Made by a program: the position numbers and the translations under genes. This document shows, piece after piece, positions 24,986 to 36,440 of a stretch of 64,000 bases of DNA (position 1 is its first letter; each line of letters opens with the position of its first letter). The stretch comes from Epiperipatus broadwayi (lineage: Eukaryota > Onychophora > Udeonychophora > Euonychophora > Peripatidae): contig JAQFVV010006232.1 of assembly GCA_028023455.1 (NCBI GenBank), positions 1,126,008 to 1,190,007 on the forward strand. Direction: 5' to 3'. The notes beneath the pieces were generated by a model. The model saw only the letters and a program-made list of their open reading frames with translations. It made no database searches and was not told the origin of the DNA.

Positions 24986-26949
24986 ACAGATTATTTAAAA
25001 GAAAACTAATAATATCTCCCCAAGCTTTTAACAATAATTAATGATATCAAAAAAAAAAACAGTAAGTATAAAATATAAACTCACAATACACTCCCAGACA
25101 AATAAATTTAAAATATAAATTCTTAAAATTAAGACTCCAATACATAAAAAATACTTAGAAAGTTATTAATGATATTTATATTAAGCTGAGACTTAAGAAA
25201 AGATATTTTTGTTCTGATTATAATATGAAAATGTTAGTTTACTTTTAAGGTATAATGTTCTGTCTGGCAGATTTTTTCCAGAAGGATGCATACAGTTCTG
25301 GTCTATGTAAAATTTATTTTGAAGGTTTTGATTTCTATTTCTCTAATTCTGGAGTATGATGGCAATATTCAGAATCAGTTCTGGATGAGGATACTAGGAT
25401 GTTTTCATGTTGACAAAATTTTGATCTCCAGGGTTTATCTTGGAAAGTTTTAGCATTGAATATTTTTAATCTGGCTTTTCAAGGAAGGTAGTTTCTGCAT
25501 TACGACTGGATAGTAGCAATCCACAGTATTAATAACAGTTTTTTTAGAAGTTAGTAATCAGCAATTAGATATGGAAATTCTTTCTTCTCTGAGTGGTCTG
25601 GACTTCATAGTTCACAGCAAAAATAAATTTTTTGCCTTAGCTAACTTCACTGCACAACTAACAAATATAAAAATCTGTAAATTAACAGTCTGCCATTAGT
25701 GAATATAAGCTAGAATAATAGCAGTCAAAAACAGAAATTTTATACAAAATTGCTATCTCCTGCCTAATCTTAATTAAAATATTTTGACCAGGGTAAATCT
25801 CTATCACCCATTTAATATTAAACACAAAGTCCAACCAGGGCTTTTATCTAATTTCAACATTAATTTAATTTAAGTAAACGAGAAAATAAGTCTAAGCTTT
25901 TAAGATAGATTATGATCAATTAAATAAAAAGAACTTATTGCAATCAAATATCTTTTTTTAAATTAAAATGTTTTTGCAATTTCTGTCTACAATCAAGTAT
26001 GTGTATTATGACACATACTCTTAATACATAAAAAAAAATACAAAATTTTTAAATACAGTTTTTTTTTTAAAACTTTATAAATATAGATATTAGTTTTAAT
26101 TTCGTGATGGTTGGCTTTGAAGTGGATAAAGCATCCGGTTTATTATATATAAAACAATAAGATTATTCTTGCATATTACCAACTTGAATAACATCTCAAA
26201 AAGCATTGGCAACAAATCTGTAAAAAAATGTGTTTCAGCAAAAAAGTAAACATAAACTCAGCAGTTGTGCTAAGCTAAGATTGTAAAAACATTTGCTTCC
26301 ACAGCAAACATAATAATTACTAGATATACATGCAAGATGTACAAACATTTTATTAAGAGTATGAAAAACATGAAAAAATATTTGTATTATTATTACATAA
26401 TGTATTTTATCTTAAACCATAATTTCTAATGTGGTATAAGGTGATTTCCATATAATCTCTCCCCCCATATTAAACTGTAAAATAGATTTGTGTCTAGATA
26501 ATAAATGATGTGTCTACTGTACTTGCAATGTAGAACTGTATATTGATTCATGTAACAACTGAATAATCAGTAGTTTGCCTTTTGATTTAGTTAACATTCA
26601 TTACTAGTAACATATAGACAACTATAATAATAAAAAAATTTCTATTAAAAATGTTTGAATATTTTTGCAGACTTTTCAAATGTTATATAATTTTATATTA
26701 AATAATTCTGTTCATACTTGCAATAAAATAATTTATTATATTACAACAATAAAGTAAACATGGATGCACTAAGATTACTTTATTTATATTTTTCCAAACT
26801 AGGACAAAAACAAATGTTTAGGTAATAATTCAATTTATTAATCGCAATTATTACAAAAGACATAGAAAAGAAAAACACATAAAATTTTTTTTTTAATTAT
26901 TTGCTAAGGATTGAAACCAATCATATTTATCACTAGCATGATTTTTTTC
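24986..26949. other. Unannotated, no gene supported
   Basis: No supported gene. At 26106-26140 the sequence GGTTGGCTTTGAAGTGGATA then AAGCATCCGG is reminiscent of a tRNA D-arm (A box), but no B box follows. The block at 25255-25620 is less AT-rich and may be an unrecognised decayed element. Confidence 0.4.
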
Positions 26950-27869
26950 CTATAACTGCTTGTCATTTTTAATTTTTTCAAAAAAATTAGAACTGCATAT
27001 TTCCATATTCACTTTACATATAATTAAACTTTTAACTATGGATTCACCTATTTTACCTCTTTCCTGAAACCAAATATTATTTATCACTGAAAACGCTGAT
27101 TCAATGAGAGCAGAAGTGCCTGGTTAGCGAAAATATATTCATAATTCAGTTCAGCTTTTCCATCAAAATGTTTTGATTCCTTCAAATATTTAAAAAGTTG
27201 GACCCATTTATCAGCATAACCTAAATTCTTCTATGTCTTAAAGTACACTGTAGACATTTTTTGTCCATAACCATCTTACTGAACATTAGGAAAAAATGTA
27301 TAACAGCATTTTCAAAAACTTCATTTATTTTTTTCCCCACTTGTTTTAATTTTAGAACATCATTGATATTCTGAATCCATTCAAATTGTTTGGCTCCATC
27401 AAATGCATTGTTCCAGAGATCAATTTAAAAGAGACATCAATCATAAAATATTTGTAAATCCTTGTGTTATCACATCAACATTTATATTATTATTTTCTTC
27501 CAAGGCTTTAAATATTTGTTGGATTTTGTGGTATAAACTTATTAATGCATCTTTCTTAAAAATATTTTTTAATTTTTTCATTTCAACAGCAACATCCATT
27601 ACACTAGCTTTCATTATTTTCACTGTTAAAATTGTTTTAGTAAACAGACCGAGTTGGCCATGGCTAAACCACAAGTTCATTTCACTGAATCACATTATTC
27701 TTGAGATAAAAAGTAAGATTTTAGGTTAGTTACAGATCTAAAAAATTCTCTCAATAGCTGGAAGCAATGAAAGAAAGTGAGTATTGTCATGTTGTAAAAT
27801 GTTTGTGTACTTGCCTTTTGCAGAATCATAAAATTCTTTCACGAACAGTATAAATGGAATATATATATA
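26950..27869 (-). pseudogene. hAT transposase (ZNF862-like), C-terminal part
   Basis: The minus strand continues the protein begun at 33681. Reading from 27869 down: SIYTVR, then after a frameshift VKEFYDSAKGKYTNIL, PAIERIF, ELWFSHGQ-like NLWFSHGQLGLFTKTI at about 27650, MDVAVEMKKLKNIF, a YADKWVQLFKYLKESKHF stretch near 27200, and the hATC dimerisation region ESAFSVINNIWFQERGK then SLIICKVNMEICSSNFFEKI, ending at a stop at 26950-26952. This matches the order seen in ZNF862/hAT-like proteins, recalled from the family. Several frameshifts and stops show a pseudogene. The apparent plus-strand frame at 27403-27729 is its shadow. Confidence 0.7.
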
Positions 27870-30800
27870 GTAACCCTCACCCAACACCTCTCCTACCTTT
27901 CTTAACAACAAATACCCAAGGGCGCCAATTCTATAGATTATAGAATAAAACTATTAGTCTGATTTTGCCTTAAAATTATTAATGAGGCTCTGAAATGATA
28001 TTCTACCTTAGCTTAACTCAGTTGGGGGCTACAGAGGTCTATAAGGTGTAAAATGTATATTAGATGTGGAAGGAAACATTATTGTTAATAGGAACAAAAC
28101 ATCTATTAAGTTCTAAAATAAATAAAAAATTAAAATTGGTAAAATTATACCATTTAAATTGACAAGTTATAGTCTATACCTCATTTCCCCCCATCATCCA
28201 CATGCACTGAACAACCTCTATTATGTTAGAAAATTAAATTAATAAGTAAAAGCTGTAATGCTGATTAACTATACTGTCTAGCAAATTGGAATTAAGTACA
28301 ACGTAAACATAACATTACTTAACTTTTAATTGTACCGTAATTTAAACTAATTAACTAAATTAATGCCTTATTTAAATAATAAGTGGATATCTCAGGGAAT
28401 TAATTTATTGCACGGCTTAATTCTAAATTTCTACTTCTCAACAACTACTATCCACTATTATAAAAGTAATGAGACAAATTAAGCAATATCTTAACAAAAT
28501 AATGGTAGTTAGATAATGAAAGAAATCGGGTGCATTTTTATTTCAATTCATCTAAATAATAACTAAATGACAACATTTTCAAAGAATCACCAAATAATCA
28601 ACATTTCATACAGTGTTTGGATCAAGGAAAGCAACATCATCATATCTGAACATGTTCATCACTAAATTAAATGGAATAATGCAATCATATCATATTAAAG
28701 AAGTAAATGTGTATGCATGTGTGGAAATATGAAATATGAATGCATGTCAAAGAAGAATTCTGAACACAACTTTAAATAAATAAAACATTTATTTACAAGC
28801 ATAACTTAAATAAACATTTGCTTTAATAATTGACACACTATACATGTTTTTAGGATTCTAACATTAATGGTTAAATGGTCTACATAAGAGCATGTAACAT
28901 ACAGATAACTTTCTATATTTTATTTTAAACATATGCCAGCTATCAATGCATTCTAATAGACTTATGGAAGAAACATTATATTTTCAGTACTAAATAATAA
29001 TACAAACTAAACTTCTTTTTATTTTACTGGCAAAATTGGCTTAATCTATAAGTCAATTCTGATAAACATATGACACAAAACATTATGATACTATGCTAAG
29101 ATAATTAAGTATAAGATTATTTTTGGTATTTTATTTTCAACACACTCCAGCTATCAATCACTTATGATATGCTCATGAAAACAAAACTCTTTTAAATACT
29201 GACACCAAATTAAAAGATGAAATTAAAGTTCTTGGAATTTTACTTCAAATGCACATCAACAAAATGATAGGGGTTTAAATCTAAGAGTAAGAATAAAATA
29301 AGAGTAAGATCAAATTATACTTTATAGTAAAATAAATAAGACTATTAATTAATCATGGTTTGTCTTCTTTTGCTTGCTCATTCAAATGAGAATGGAACAT
29401 TATGAGAGTTGATGGTATGAAATCTAAATAATTAATATAAAATGATTTGAAATGATAATTAAAGTTACACATTAATAATGGATTTCTCCATACCTTCTAA
29501 ATTAATAATTTATGAATGTGTATGAATTATACTATCTGTTATAAAGTAATTAATATTACTAAATCCAATCAGTTTACTTATGAAGTTGGGAGAAATATAA
29601 TACGGATGATGACAATGGCCACACAAGCTTTAATACAAATTCTACTTCAACTGTTCTTGTGAGAAAAATCAACTCTACTTTTATTTTCCTTTTTTATCGC
29701 CAAACTACCTCTTACTTGGCTATGAATAAATATGAAATACATTCCATATGTCACATGGAGATAAAAGACTTTCATAACTATAATTCATAAAGCACAACTA
29801 CTAAATCTGGAGGATACAATCTACTCCTAACAAATACTTCAATAAACTAAAGGGAGAGTTTTCTCAATTCCATACAATACACGATGTAATCCACCCATGT
29901 CAAATACTAAAATAAATAAAAAGAAGAGCTTATCTCAATTCCATATACTAAATAACATAAATAACTTCATTCTATATAGCCACTAAATACATTCCAAACT
30001 AAGCATAATAAAGAAATAATAAATTTACCTTTAAATAAATCTCTAATCTTTCAATTTCTTTACTTGGCCCATTTTCATTGTCCAAAACCGATGGCATTAA
30101 ATCATTTCTACTTTCAATTCAAACATTTTATCATAGCTAGATTAAATAACAGTCATGTAAATATGAGTATAATAACACACAAACAATTTCAAATTCCAGT
30201 AGATAAAGAATTACTGTAAACTGTAAAGGTGATAATGAATAAATCTTTCATTTCTGATAAGTATAATATTTTTAGCTTGGAAATATACTAAATATGGTTG
30301 AAAAAACAATACTTCTATCTAGAAAAGATAAAATAACCTTTTTAAACTGCATTTTGCATTAGCACAAAATTGAAATAAAAGTTTGGTTTAGGATAAACAA
30401 CAAATCTTTAAATTCAGAGTTAAATAATTATTGAGAAACACTTATTTTATAACTTATTGAAAATGCAAAGATAAACTATAAGTTTTACATAATGAGCTTT
30501 TTTCAAAAATACTGTTCACCCCTTCAATATTAAATGGATGTTTCCATTTCTAACATGCATGTATAGTAATATAAGCACACAGTAAAAATATATTAAAATA
30601 ATACAAATTACCTAGCACAATATTTCTCCATATTATGCTTTGTGAGATGTTCTTGAAGAAAACAATAATAATATAATAATAAAAATCATAAGACAACCCT
30701 TTAAACTATCTATCTACTAAACACTAGTAAATAATAATAATCACTAAAGTTCTTTTTTTTTCTTTCTTGGTTGAAAATGAAAAGTTTATTTACAATTTGT

Positions 30801-32857
30801 AAATGACTTATTTTAGTCAAATACTAAATGATTATAGTGAATGATACAAGTATAAATATTGACAACACATAACATGTTCCTGCAGGTAGAAAAATAATAT
30901 TAAATTGGTCCAGTTTATACAGCATTCAAAGTTTTTAGCATTAACGAATAAAAATGCTGGCAATATTACATTTGAGAATTCTCCATTAATATTTATTAAT
31001 ATGAAGGTATAGCCATTATTTATTACTTAAATCATTAAATATGTTCAAGCATTAATTCTGAGTTTTTTTAAAGACATTATAAAACACATATCATTATAAT
31101 AAATTCATAAAATCCACTTGAATTCACGTAAGTTTATTAATAACATGTTTTAATAAGAAACTTAACTGTAAACAAGGAGAACAATGAAGAAAAGAAATTC
31201 ACATAACATTTTATGTTTTTCTACTCATTTATTCCAGAATATTTCAAGAAAAATTAATAATCCATCCATCAGATTATACATCCCACATTTGCTCCTAGTT
31301 TTTAAACACAAATGGTTAAGTAAATGTTTGATATTTATAAGTTTGATATTTATTAAGTAAAAGTTTTAACAATAAGAATAATGATCATAAAGCAGCATAG
31401 AATAAATCATTCACATATCCTTTTCATCTAAACTTCCTTCCCTTATAATTAGCAAGATTCATCAACAAAGAGTCACTGAGCGGTTTAGTTAAAGTGTTCA
31501 TAACTTTCCCACAATAATAACAAAATTCATACACTCTTCTCTAACACTAGAATTAAGTTTTAGACACAATAATTTTGGAACAGAAATACTCATTTTCATT
31601 ACTTCCTTAAGATTAAATTTAAGATTTAAGTAAAGCAATTTTGAAACATAAACACACATTTCCATTAATGATTAAAAATATTGAAATAAAATAATTTTAT
31701 AATGTAGCACACACACATATCCCAAATGATGGCTTTAGAATTTAAAATAGCTAATTAATAATAAGGAAGATGTATCTCTACTGTCATTTATGTTTCTATT
31801 TTTCTAGAGAATTAATAATATTTTTCACTTTCAGACTTGGGTCCTGGAAGAATTAGCTTATAAAACAAAATTGTACTAATAAAACTTTTATAATGAAATC
31901 AGAAAGCAACTTGTAGTTCAGTGAAGTAAAAATGAAATTCCCCTTGTAAAAAGATTTTCCTTTTTTATATATCCCAAATTATTACCCAGGCATCTAATCT
32001 TCCAATAATCCAAGGTCATTTAAAAGTTCAAAGGTCTCTAGACATAGACTTGCTCCACCCTTTTGTACTGAAATTTTAATTTATGCAAGAAACTTTTTTG
32101 TCTTGAAAAAGAAAAAGAGCAAAAAAAAAATCAATCTGTCTGTTAATAAAAAATATTAAATTGAACTAAGAATAAAATATTTTACATTTCTAAGTAACAG
32201 AATAAAATTAATTTTAGCAAATAAAATATTTAATAGCTAATATTTGTTGTTTAACAATTCACTAGTCCAGTGATCCATTAATTCATTTAAAATGTAATTA
32301 AGCTGGTTATTTAAGCTATTGGTTGTGAAAATTAAATATTTTGATATGAGACATGATGTTTGGTGGTTTAATGAAATACATGATTGAAAAATGAAGCTGA
32401 AAGATGACACAAGCATACATTAAACATTTACAAATAATGTAATACAGGGACTAAACTGATCTGACTGAAATGAAAGTCTCTATGATGATGAGTCACATAT
32501 ATTGTACTGTTTATACTGTTGATTAAAATATAAGCAAATAAACCAGAGAACTATTTAAACAAATATCAATACTGTTCTGCTGACAAATAAAACAAACTTG
32601 GAATCAACTTAAACTCAACTGACCACTTCTGTGACAAGCCACCCCCCTTTCTACCATTTTACTCACTCAAGAAAGATAAACATCTAAAAAACTTTCAAAT
32701 CACATCTATAGGTGCTTTTAACATAGTTTTTAGGTCAGTAATAAAAAATTTTAGAATTTCAGGTTATTTCATTTTTTTAGTAAGATGCCATCACATGTTA
32801 CTGGTACAGTGCTACACAATTATAATAAGTATTTCTGGTGTCAATCCAGAAGGTTAC
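27870..32857. mobile_element. About 5.0 kb insertion splitting the hAT pseudogene
   Basis: Homology to one hAT protein stops at 27869 and resumes at 32858 with nothing missing between, so about 4988 bp interrupt it. The insert starts GTAACCCTC and ends GAAGGTTAC, an imperfect 9 bp inverted terminus. The flanks (atatatata and aatatatta) could be a short duplication. It cannot be a standard intron of the minus strand, because the segment ends in TTAC instead of AG. There is no reading frame above about 60 codons. Internal decayed tandem repeats occur: a CCAGCTATCAAT block near 28935 and 29150, TTTCTCAATTCCATA / ATCTCAATTCCATA near 29860 and 29935, and a similar pair near 31560 and 31630. Its superfamily is unknown. 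Confidence 0.45.
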
Positions 32858-33681
32858 AATATATTAATGACAATAGCCTCAATATTAATAAGTAAAACAT
32901 CAATTGCAGTTGGAAGACATTTATGAATAATATGTGCTTCACAAAATATGCCCACAATATTTCTATCAATCTCTTTTTTAAAACAAAAAAATACATTTTT
33001 CACTCTTTTGCATTTTACACCTCCAAAATTTGTATTTAAGTTATTGCCATAAAATCCAATAATTGTTTTCATTAGGTCAATCTTTTTGATAATCTACAAC
33101 TCTATTTTTAATATTTTTGACATTCCACCTTGAATTGATTGAAAATCCAAAAGTTTACCCTTTACCCCCTTATTTAGTAAGAAATATCATATAATATATG
33201 CAACCTTAATATCTTCTGTGTTAGAAGTATCAGTTGAAATAGTTATGCACAAAGATTTAAGTAAGTCCTCATTTTATTTGGCAAATGACATGGGAGTAAT
33301 TAATTTAAAAAGGCTGAATTTTAGTTCAATAAACGTTGATATCAATATACAAAATGAATCAGTTGTTTTAAAGCTTAAATTATGACCTGCATTTTGGAAG
33401 ATAAAGGTAGCTTCCTTATTAGTTGTTAAGTAGTTGTTATGAGCCAGAATAACGGTTTTAAAAAATGCCGACAGTTTTGATGAACTTACAGCAGCAAGCA
33501 AACTAGCTTTATATTTGGCACTTTTTAAATGGTCTCTTATATTAGAGTCTTCACCAATGAGTTACCAAAATCTCAGGTGAAGACAGTTCTCATTTTACAC
33601 AGTCAATATATTTGAACACTTTTTTAAAAAAGATATTCTGTCTTCAAAGCATCCGTGAATGTCCAGTTTCTTTTTTGGCAT
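32858..33681 (-). pseudogene. hAT transposase (ZNF862-like), N-terminal part
   Basis: The minus strand starts MPKKKLDIHGCFEDRISF at 33681. It continues with GEDSNIRDHLKSAKYKASLL, AAVSSSKLSAFF, FQNAGHNLSFKTTDSF (family 'HNHSFRSxDC' block), ISTDTSN (the region of the first catalytic Asp), KGKLLDF and IIGFYGNNLNTNFGG (family 'xFCGDNTNTNFGG' signature), then CEAHIIHKC and INIEAIVINI, where the 5 kb insertion cuts it. Frameshifts near 33650 and 33565 and in-frame stops near 33273 and 33190 make it a pseudogene. The closest remembered relatives are ZNF862/ZBED-type hAT proteins of invertebrates. Confidence 0.75.
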
Positions 33682-34040
33682 TTTGAATGGGTTAATAATT
33701 AAAGAGATTTCTGTCTCTAAAAAAAAAACAAAAAAGTAAAAATAATAATAGTAATGAAATTAGAAATTAACGTAAGAAAATTTTATATTAAAGTCAACTA
33801 TTATATTTCAAATATGTTGAAAAACTGAAATAAAAGTGAAAAAACAAAAGAAAAAACATCACTAAATGAATATCTTGAATAAAAAATGAAACTGAATATG
33901 AATGGATGATGTGTAAGATATGATCAGGTTATAATGAAGATTAATCAAGTTGTTAAAAAGATTTAAAAAAATATTTTAAAATTAAATAGAAAGATAGATT
34001 AAAATAATTTTTATTTTATTTTACTTTTTATTTCATCTTC
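33682..34040. other. AT-rich spacer
   Basis: 5' flank of the hAT pseudogene and left flank of the S array. A-rich, with no gene seen. Confidence 0.4.
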
Positions 34041-34053
34041 ATAATAAAATATT
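34041..34053 (+). repeat. Target-site duplication, left (S array)
   Basis: ATAATAAAATATT; 12 of 13 bases match 35252-35264 (ATAATAAGATATT). Confidence 0.6.
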
Positions 34054-34196
34054 AGCTGACATACAGGCTCATTATATATCTGTATCAATATATGTAATAT
34101 ATAGGGTATATAAGCACAGATTTTCACATGATCCACCACTCTCCACTTATCTCATAACACTGATACACTTGAACACATATAAATAGAAAAGATAAA

Positions 34197-34251
34197 TAAT
34201 CACCATATGTATTTCATGCTAAACCAGCAATCATCAGTTGGTCCAGATTAT
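34197..34251 (-). ncRNA. Hammerhead ribozyme (type I), S unit a
   Basis: Minus strand: ATAATCTGGACCAA; CTGATGA intact; TTGCT-ggttt-AGCAT (four pairs plus one mismatch); GAAA intact; TACATA; TGGTGATTAT. This copy keeps both conserved core boxes. Helix III has lost about two bases compared with other copies, so activity is uncertain. Confidence 0.7.
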
Positions 34252-34625
34252 TATCTCTACACATATATGCAATAAGTTCACAGATATATAAGAAGATAGC
34301 CAATCTTCATACTTTAATGGACAGATTTTAATCCCCTCCACACTCCAACTCTTCAACTGTCCATCCGATTAAAAATCTGATTGATGGAATGCTCATACAC
34401 CACCCTGAAACCGATATTCTCATCACACCCATATTGATCTAAAGTCAATCTGTGATGAGAATCTCAGCTTCATGGTCACCTTTGAGGGTTTCATCATCAG
34501 ATTTTCACTTGGATGGACAGTTGAAGAGTTGGAGCATGGACGGGATTGAAACCTGACCATTAAAGTATGAAGGTTGGCTATCTTAATATATATCTGAGCA
34601 CTTATTACATATATGTGTAGAGATG

Positions 34626-34683
34626 ATAATCTGGACCAATTGATGATTGCTGGTTTAGCATGACATGTATATTGGTGATTATT
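34626..34683 (+). ncRNA. Hammerhead ribozyme (type I), S unit b, mutated
   Basis: ATAATCTGGACCAA; TTGATGA (first core C changed to T); TTGCT-ggttt-AGCAT; GACA instead of GAAA; TGTATA; TTGGTGATT. Core changes predict no activity. Confidence 0.6.
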
Positions 34684-35100
34684 TATCTTTTCGACATATA
34701 TGTATTCAAGGGTATCAGGGTTATCAGATAGAGTGGAGAGTGGTGGGTCATGTGAAAGTCTATGCTTATATACCCTATATATTACATATATTGATACAGG
34801 TATATAATGAACTTGTATTTCAGTTATTACATAGTAGAGATGTCTGCCAATCCCTCATATATGTATTAAATGAATTATGTCCTGTGCATGAGTGGTCAGG
34901 TTGACTTTAGATCAACATTGATGGATGAGAATCTCAGCCTCAGAATGGCCTTTGAGCGTTCCATCATCAGATTTTCAATTGGATGGATAATTGAAGAGTT
35001 GGAGTGTGGAGGGGATTGAAGCCTGTCCATTAAAGTATGAAAATTGGCTATTTTAATATACAGCATATCTGAGCACTTATTGCATATATGTGTAGAGATG

Positions 35101-35158
35101 ATAATCTGGAACAACTGATGATTGCTGGTTTAGCATGAAATAGTAGATTGGTGATTAT
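35101..35158 (+). ncRNA. Hammerhead ribozyme (type I), S unit c
   Basis: ATAATCTGGAACAA; CTGATGA at 35115-35121 intact; TTGCT-ggttt-AGCAT; GAAA at 35137-35140 intact; TAGTAGA; TTGGTGATTAT. The core boxes are intact, but helix III (tacatata in relatives) is mutated and would not pair well. Confidence 0.65.
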
Positions 35159-35251
35159 TTATGTTTTCGACATATACGTGTTCAAGTGCATCAGTGTTAT
35201 GAGATAGAGTGGAGCGTGGTGGGTCTATGAAAGTCTGTGCTTATATACACT

Positions 35252-35264
35252 ATAATAAGATATT
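35252..35264 (+). repeat. Target-site duplication, right (S array)
   Basis: Matches 34041-34053 at 12 of 13 positions. Confidence 0.6.
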
Positions 35265-35299
35265 GAAAAATTAAAAATTATCAAAACATTTTATCAGTA

Positions 35300-35700
35300 C
35301 AATACATCCATTACTCGTCGTTTCTTTTAAAATGATACACTCTTACAAGGTGATCCAGGACGAGATGTTAAATCGGCCGGAACTTCGGAACAAATTTTAA
35401 AACTGGGACAATCCCGATCAAATCGTTACATATGGTAAGACTATCTATAATTATAGAAGTGTCTAAATATATATATAGATATATTTGGAATATAAATAAA
35501 TCATTAATTATATGTGCTTTTTAGTGTCTAAAATATTTATTTTGTCTACATGTTTTTATAACCTAAATATTATAGCTTTATTTCAGAGTAATGCGAAATT
35601 TTACAGAGAATGAAGGAAAAATTCTAATCATATATGTTGACAGTATGTTGAAAGATAAAGATAATAGGAAAAGGAAAGGGAGATGTGCTTTCTGAAATGT
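35300..35700 (+). other. CpG-containing, exon-like island, unknown
   Basis: Between 35312 and 35435 the sequence is unusually GC/CpG-rich for this window. Two plus frames look protein-like: one begins ATG at 35332 (MIHSYKVIQDEMLNRPELR...) and, past a TAA at 35398, continues NWDNPDQIVTYGKTIYNY; the other reads GDPGRDVKSAGTSEQIL then KLGQSRSNRYIW. A donor-like CATATG/GTAAGA is at about 35434, and a good acceptor TTTATTTCAG ends at about 35587, followed by an open frame VMRNFTENEGKILIIYVDSM to a stop near 35695. No splice phase joins these frames without a stop, so a decayed gene or element piece is more likely than a working gene. Confidence 0.3.
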
Positions 35701-35854
35701 ATTACATGATGATCTCAAACAAATGGAAAAAATGAGTGAAGAGAATACAAAGCAGACAATGCACTTTATTTTTATGACTTTTTTAATGTTGTTTTCTTTT
35801 ATTTTTTATAACCTATCGTGACAATGTGACATATATTATTGCTTTATTATTGTT

Positions 35855-35895
35855 ATATTCTGATGATGTTAAATCAAAATATAAACATTGTATAA
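35855..35895 (+). other. Hammerhead-like core remnant (weak)
   Basis: TTCTGATGATGTTAAATCAA then AATATAAACATTG keeps a CTGATGA box and an AAAC-like partner about 20 bases later, but helix II would have only about two pairs and no helix I is evident. Recorded as a lead only. Confidence 0.2.
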
Positions 35896-36094
35896 CTTTA
35901 AGAACACAAGAAACGAATAAAACTATGAAGTGAGTTTATATATATATGTATTTTCCAACATATGTATAAATGAGAATGTGTATCTATATAAATATGTTTA
36001 AGCACTTTATACATATATGCTTTATTTTTAAAAAGACATTATAGAAAAGATTTCAAGAGAAAAAAAACGTAGCGAGTAAAAGTTTTTTTAATCA

Positions 36095-36161
<67 letters not shown>

Positions 36162-36162
36162 A

Positions 36163-36223
<61 letters not shown>

Positions 36224-36440
36224 CATATCTAGCCATATGTCCATCTGCACACCTACTTATCTATATGCCTATATATTTATCAGTCCATTTATCGAGTAAT
36301 ATCTATCTATCTCCTGTCTATTCACTTATCTATCTGCTTGCTTATCTACTATCTATTCATCTTTCTATTTACCAGCATACATAACTATCTATCAACAGCC
36401 CATCTATCTGTCTATATATTATGTATATCTATCCATTCTT
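36095..36440 (+). repeat. (ATCT)n microsatellite with degenerate right flank
   Basis: Nearly perfect (ATCT)n from 36095 to 36223, with a single interruption (ATCA) near 36160, then a degenerate tail rich in tctatc/cttatc words to about 36440. It is equivalent to (GATA)n on the other strand and is common in invertebrate genomes. No gene association. Confidence 0.95.

Larger units (their letters stand above)
34054..35251 (+). mobile_element. Family S compound element: inverted + direct units
   Basis: A 1.2 kb insertion of three S units. Unit a (about 34063-34400) is on the minus strand; unit b (about 34437-34830) and unit c (about 34908-35251) are on the plus strand in tandem, about 470 bp apart. 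a and b form a large foldback whose arms both include GATACAGGTATATAATGA-type ends and AGTTGAAGAGTTGGAG. Each unit carries a hammerhead and a tRNA-like end (b and c start with the shared AGAATCTCAGC..CAT block). The open frames at 34665-34904 (plus) and 34896-35114 (minus) are chance frames within the repeat. The flanking 13 bp near-duplication implies the array inserted as one piece. Confidence 0.75.

Noticed and set aside
26106-26140. tRNA D-arm-like sequence GGTTGGCTTTGAAGTGG
   Set aside because: No anticodon arm, T-arm or B box follows, so it is not a tRNA gene.
27403-27729. 108-codon plus-strand frame
   Set aside because: Antisense shadow of the hAT C-terminal pseudogene, which matches the family on the minus strand.
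27870-32857. The 5 kb gap in the hAT pseudogene as a spliceosomal intron
   Set aside because: On the gene strand it starts GTAACC but ends GGTTAC with no AG in a phase that restores the protein. An insertion fits better.
34665-35114. Open frames on both strands in the S array
   Set aside because: They lie within repeat units whose other copies are not open in those frames, so they are chance frames.
35855-35895. CTGATGA box as a third hammerhead family
   Set aside because: Helix II has at most two pairs, GAAA is not intact and no helix I was found. Kept only as a weak feature.
36095-36223. Could the ATCT array be a CRISPR or functional satellite?
   Set aside because: It is a pure 4 bp microsatellite with no spacers and a degenerate flank.
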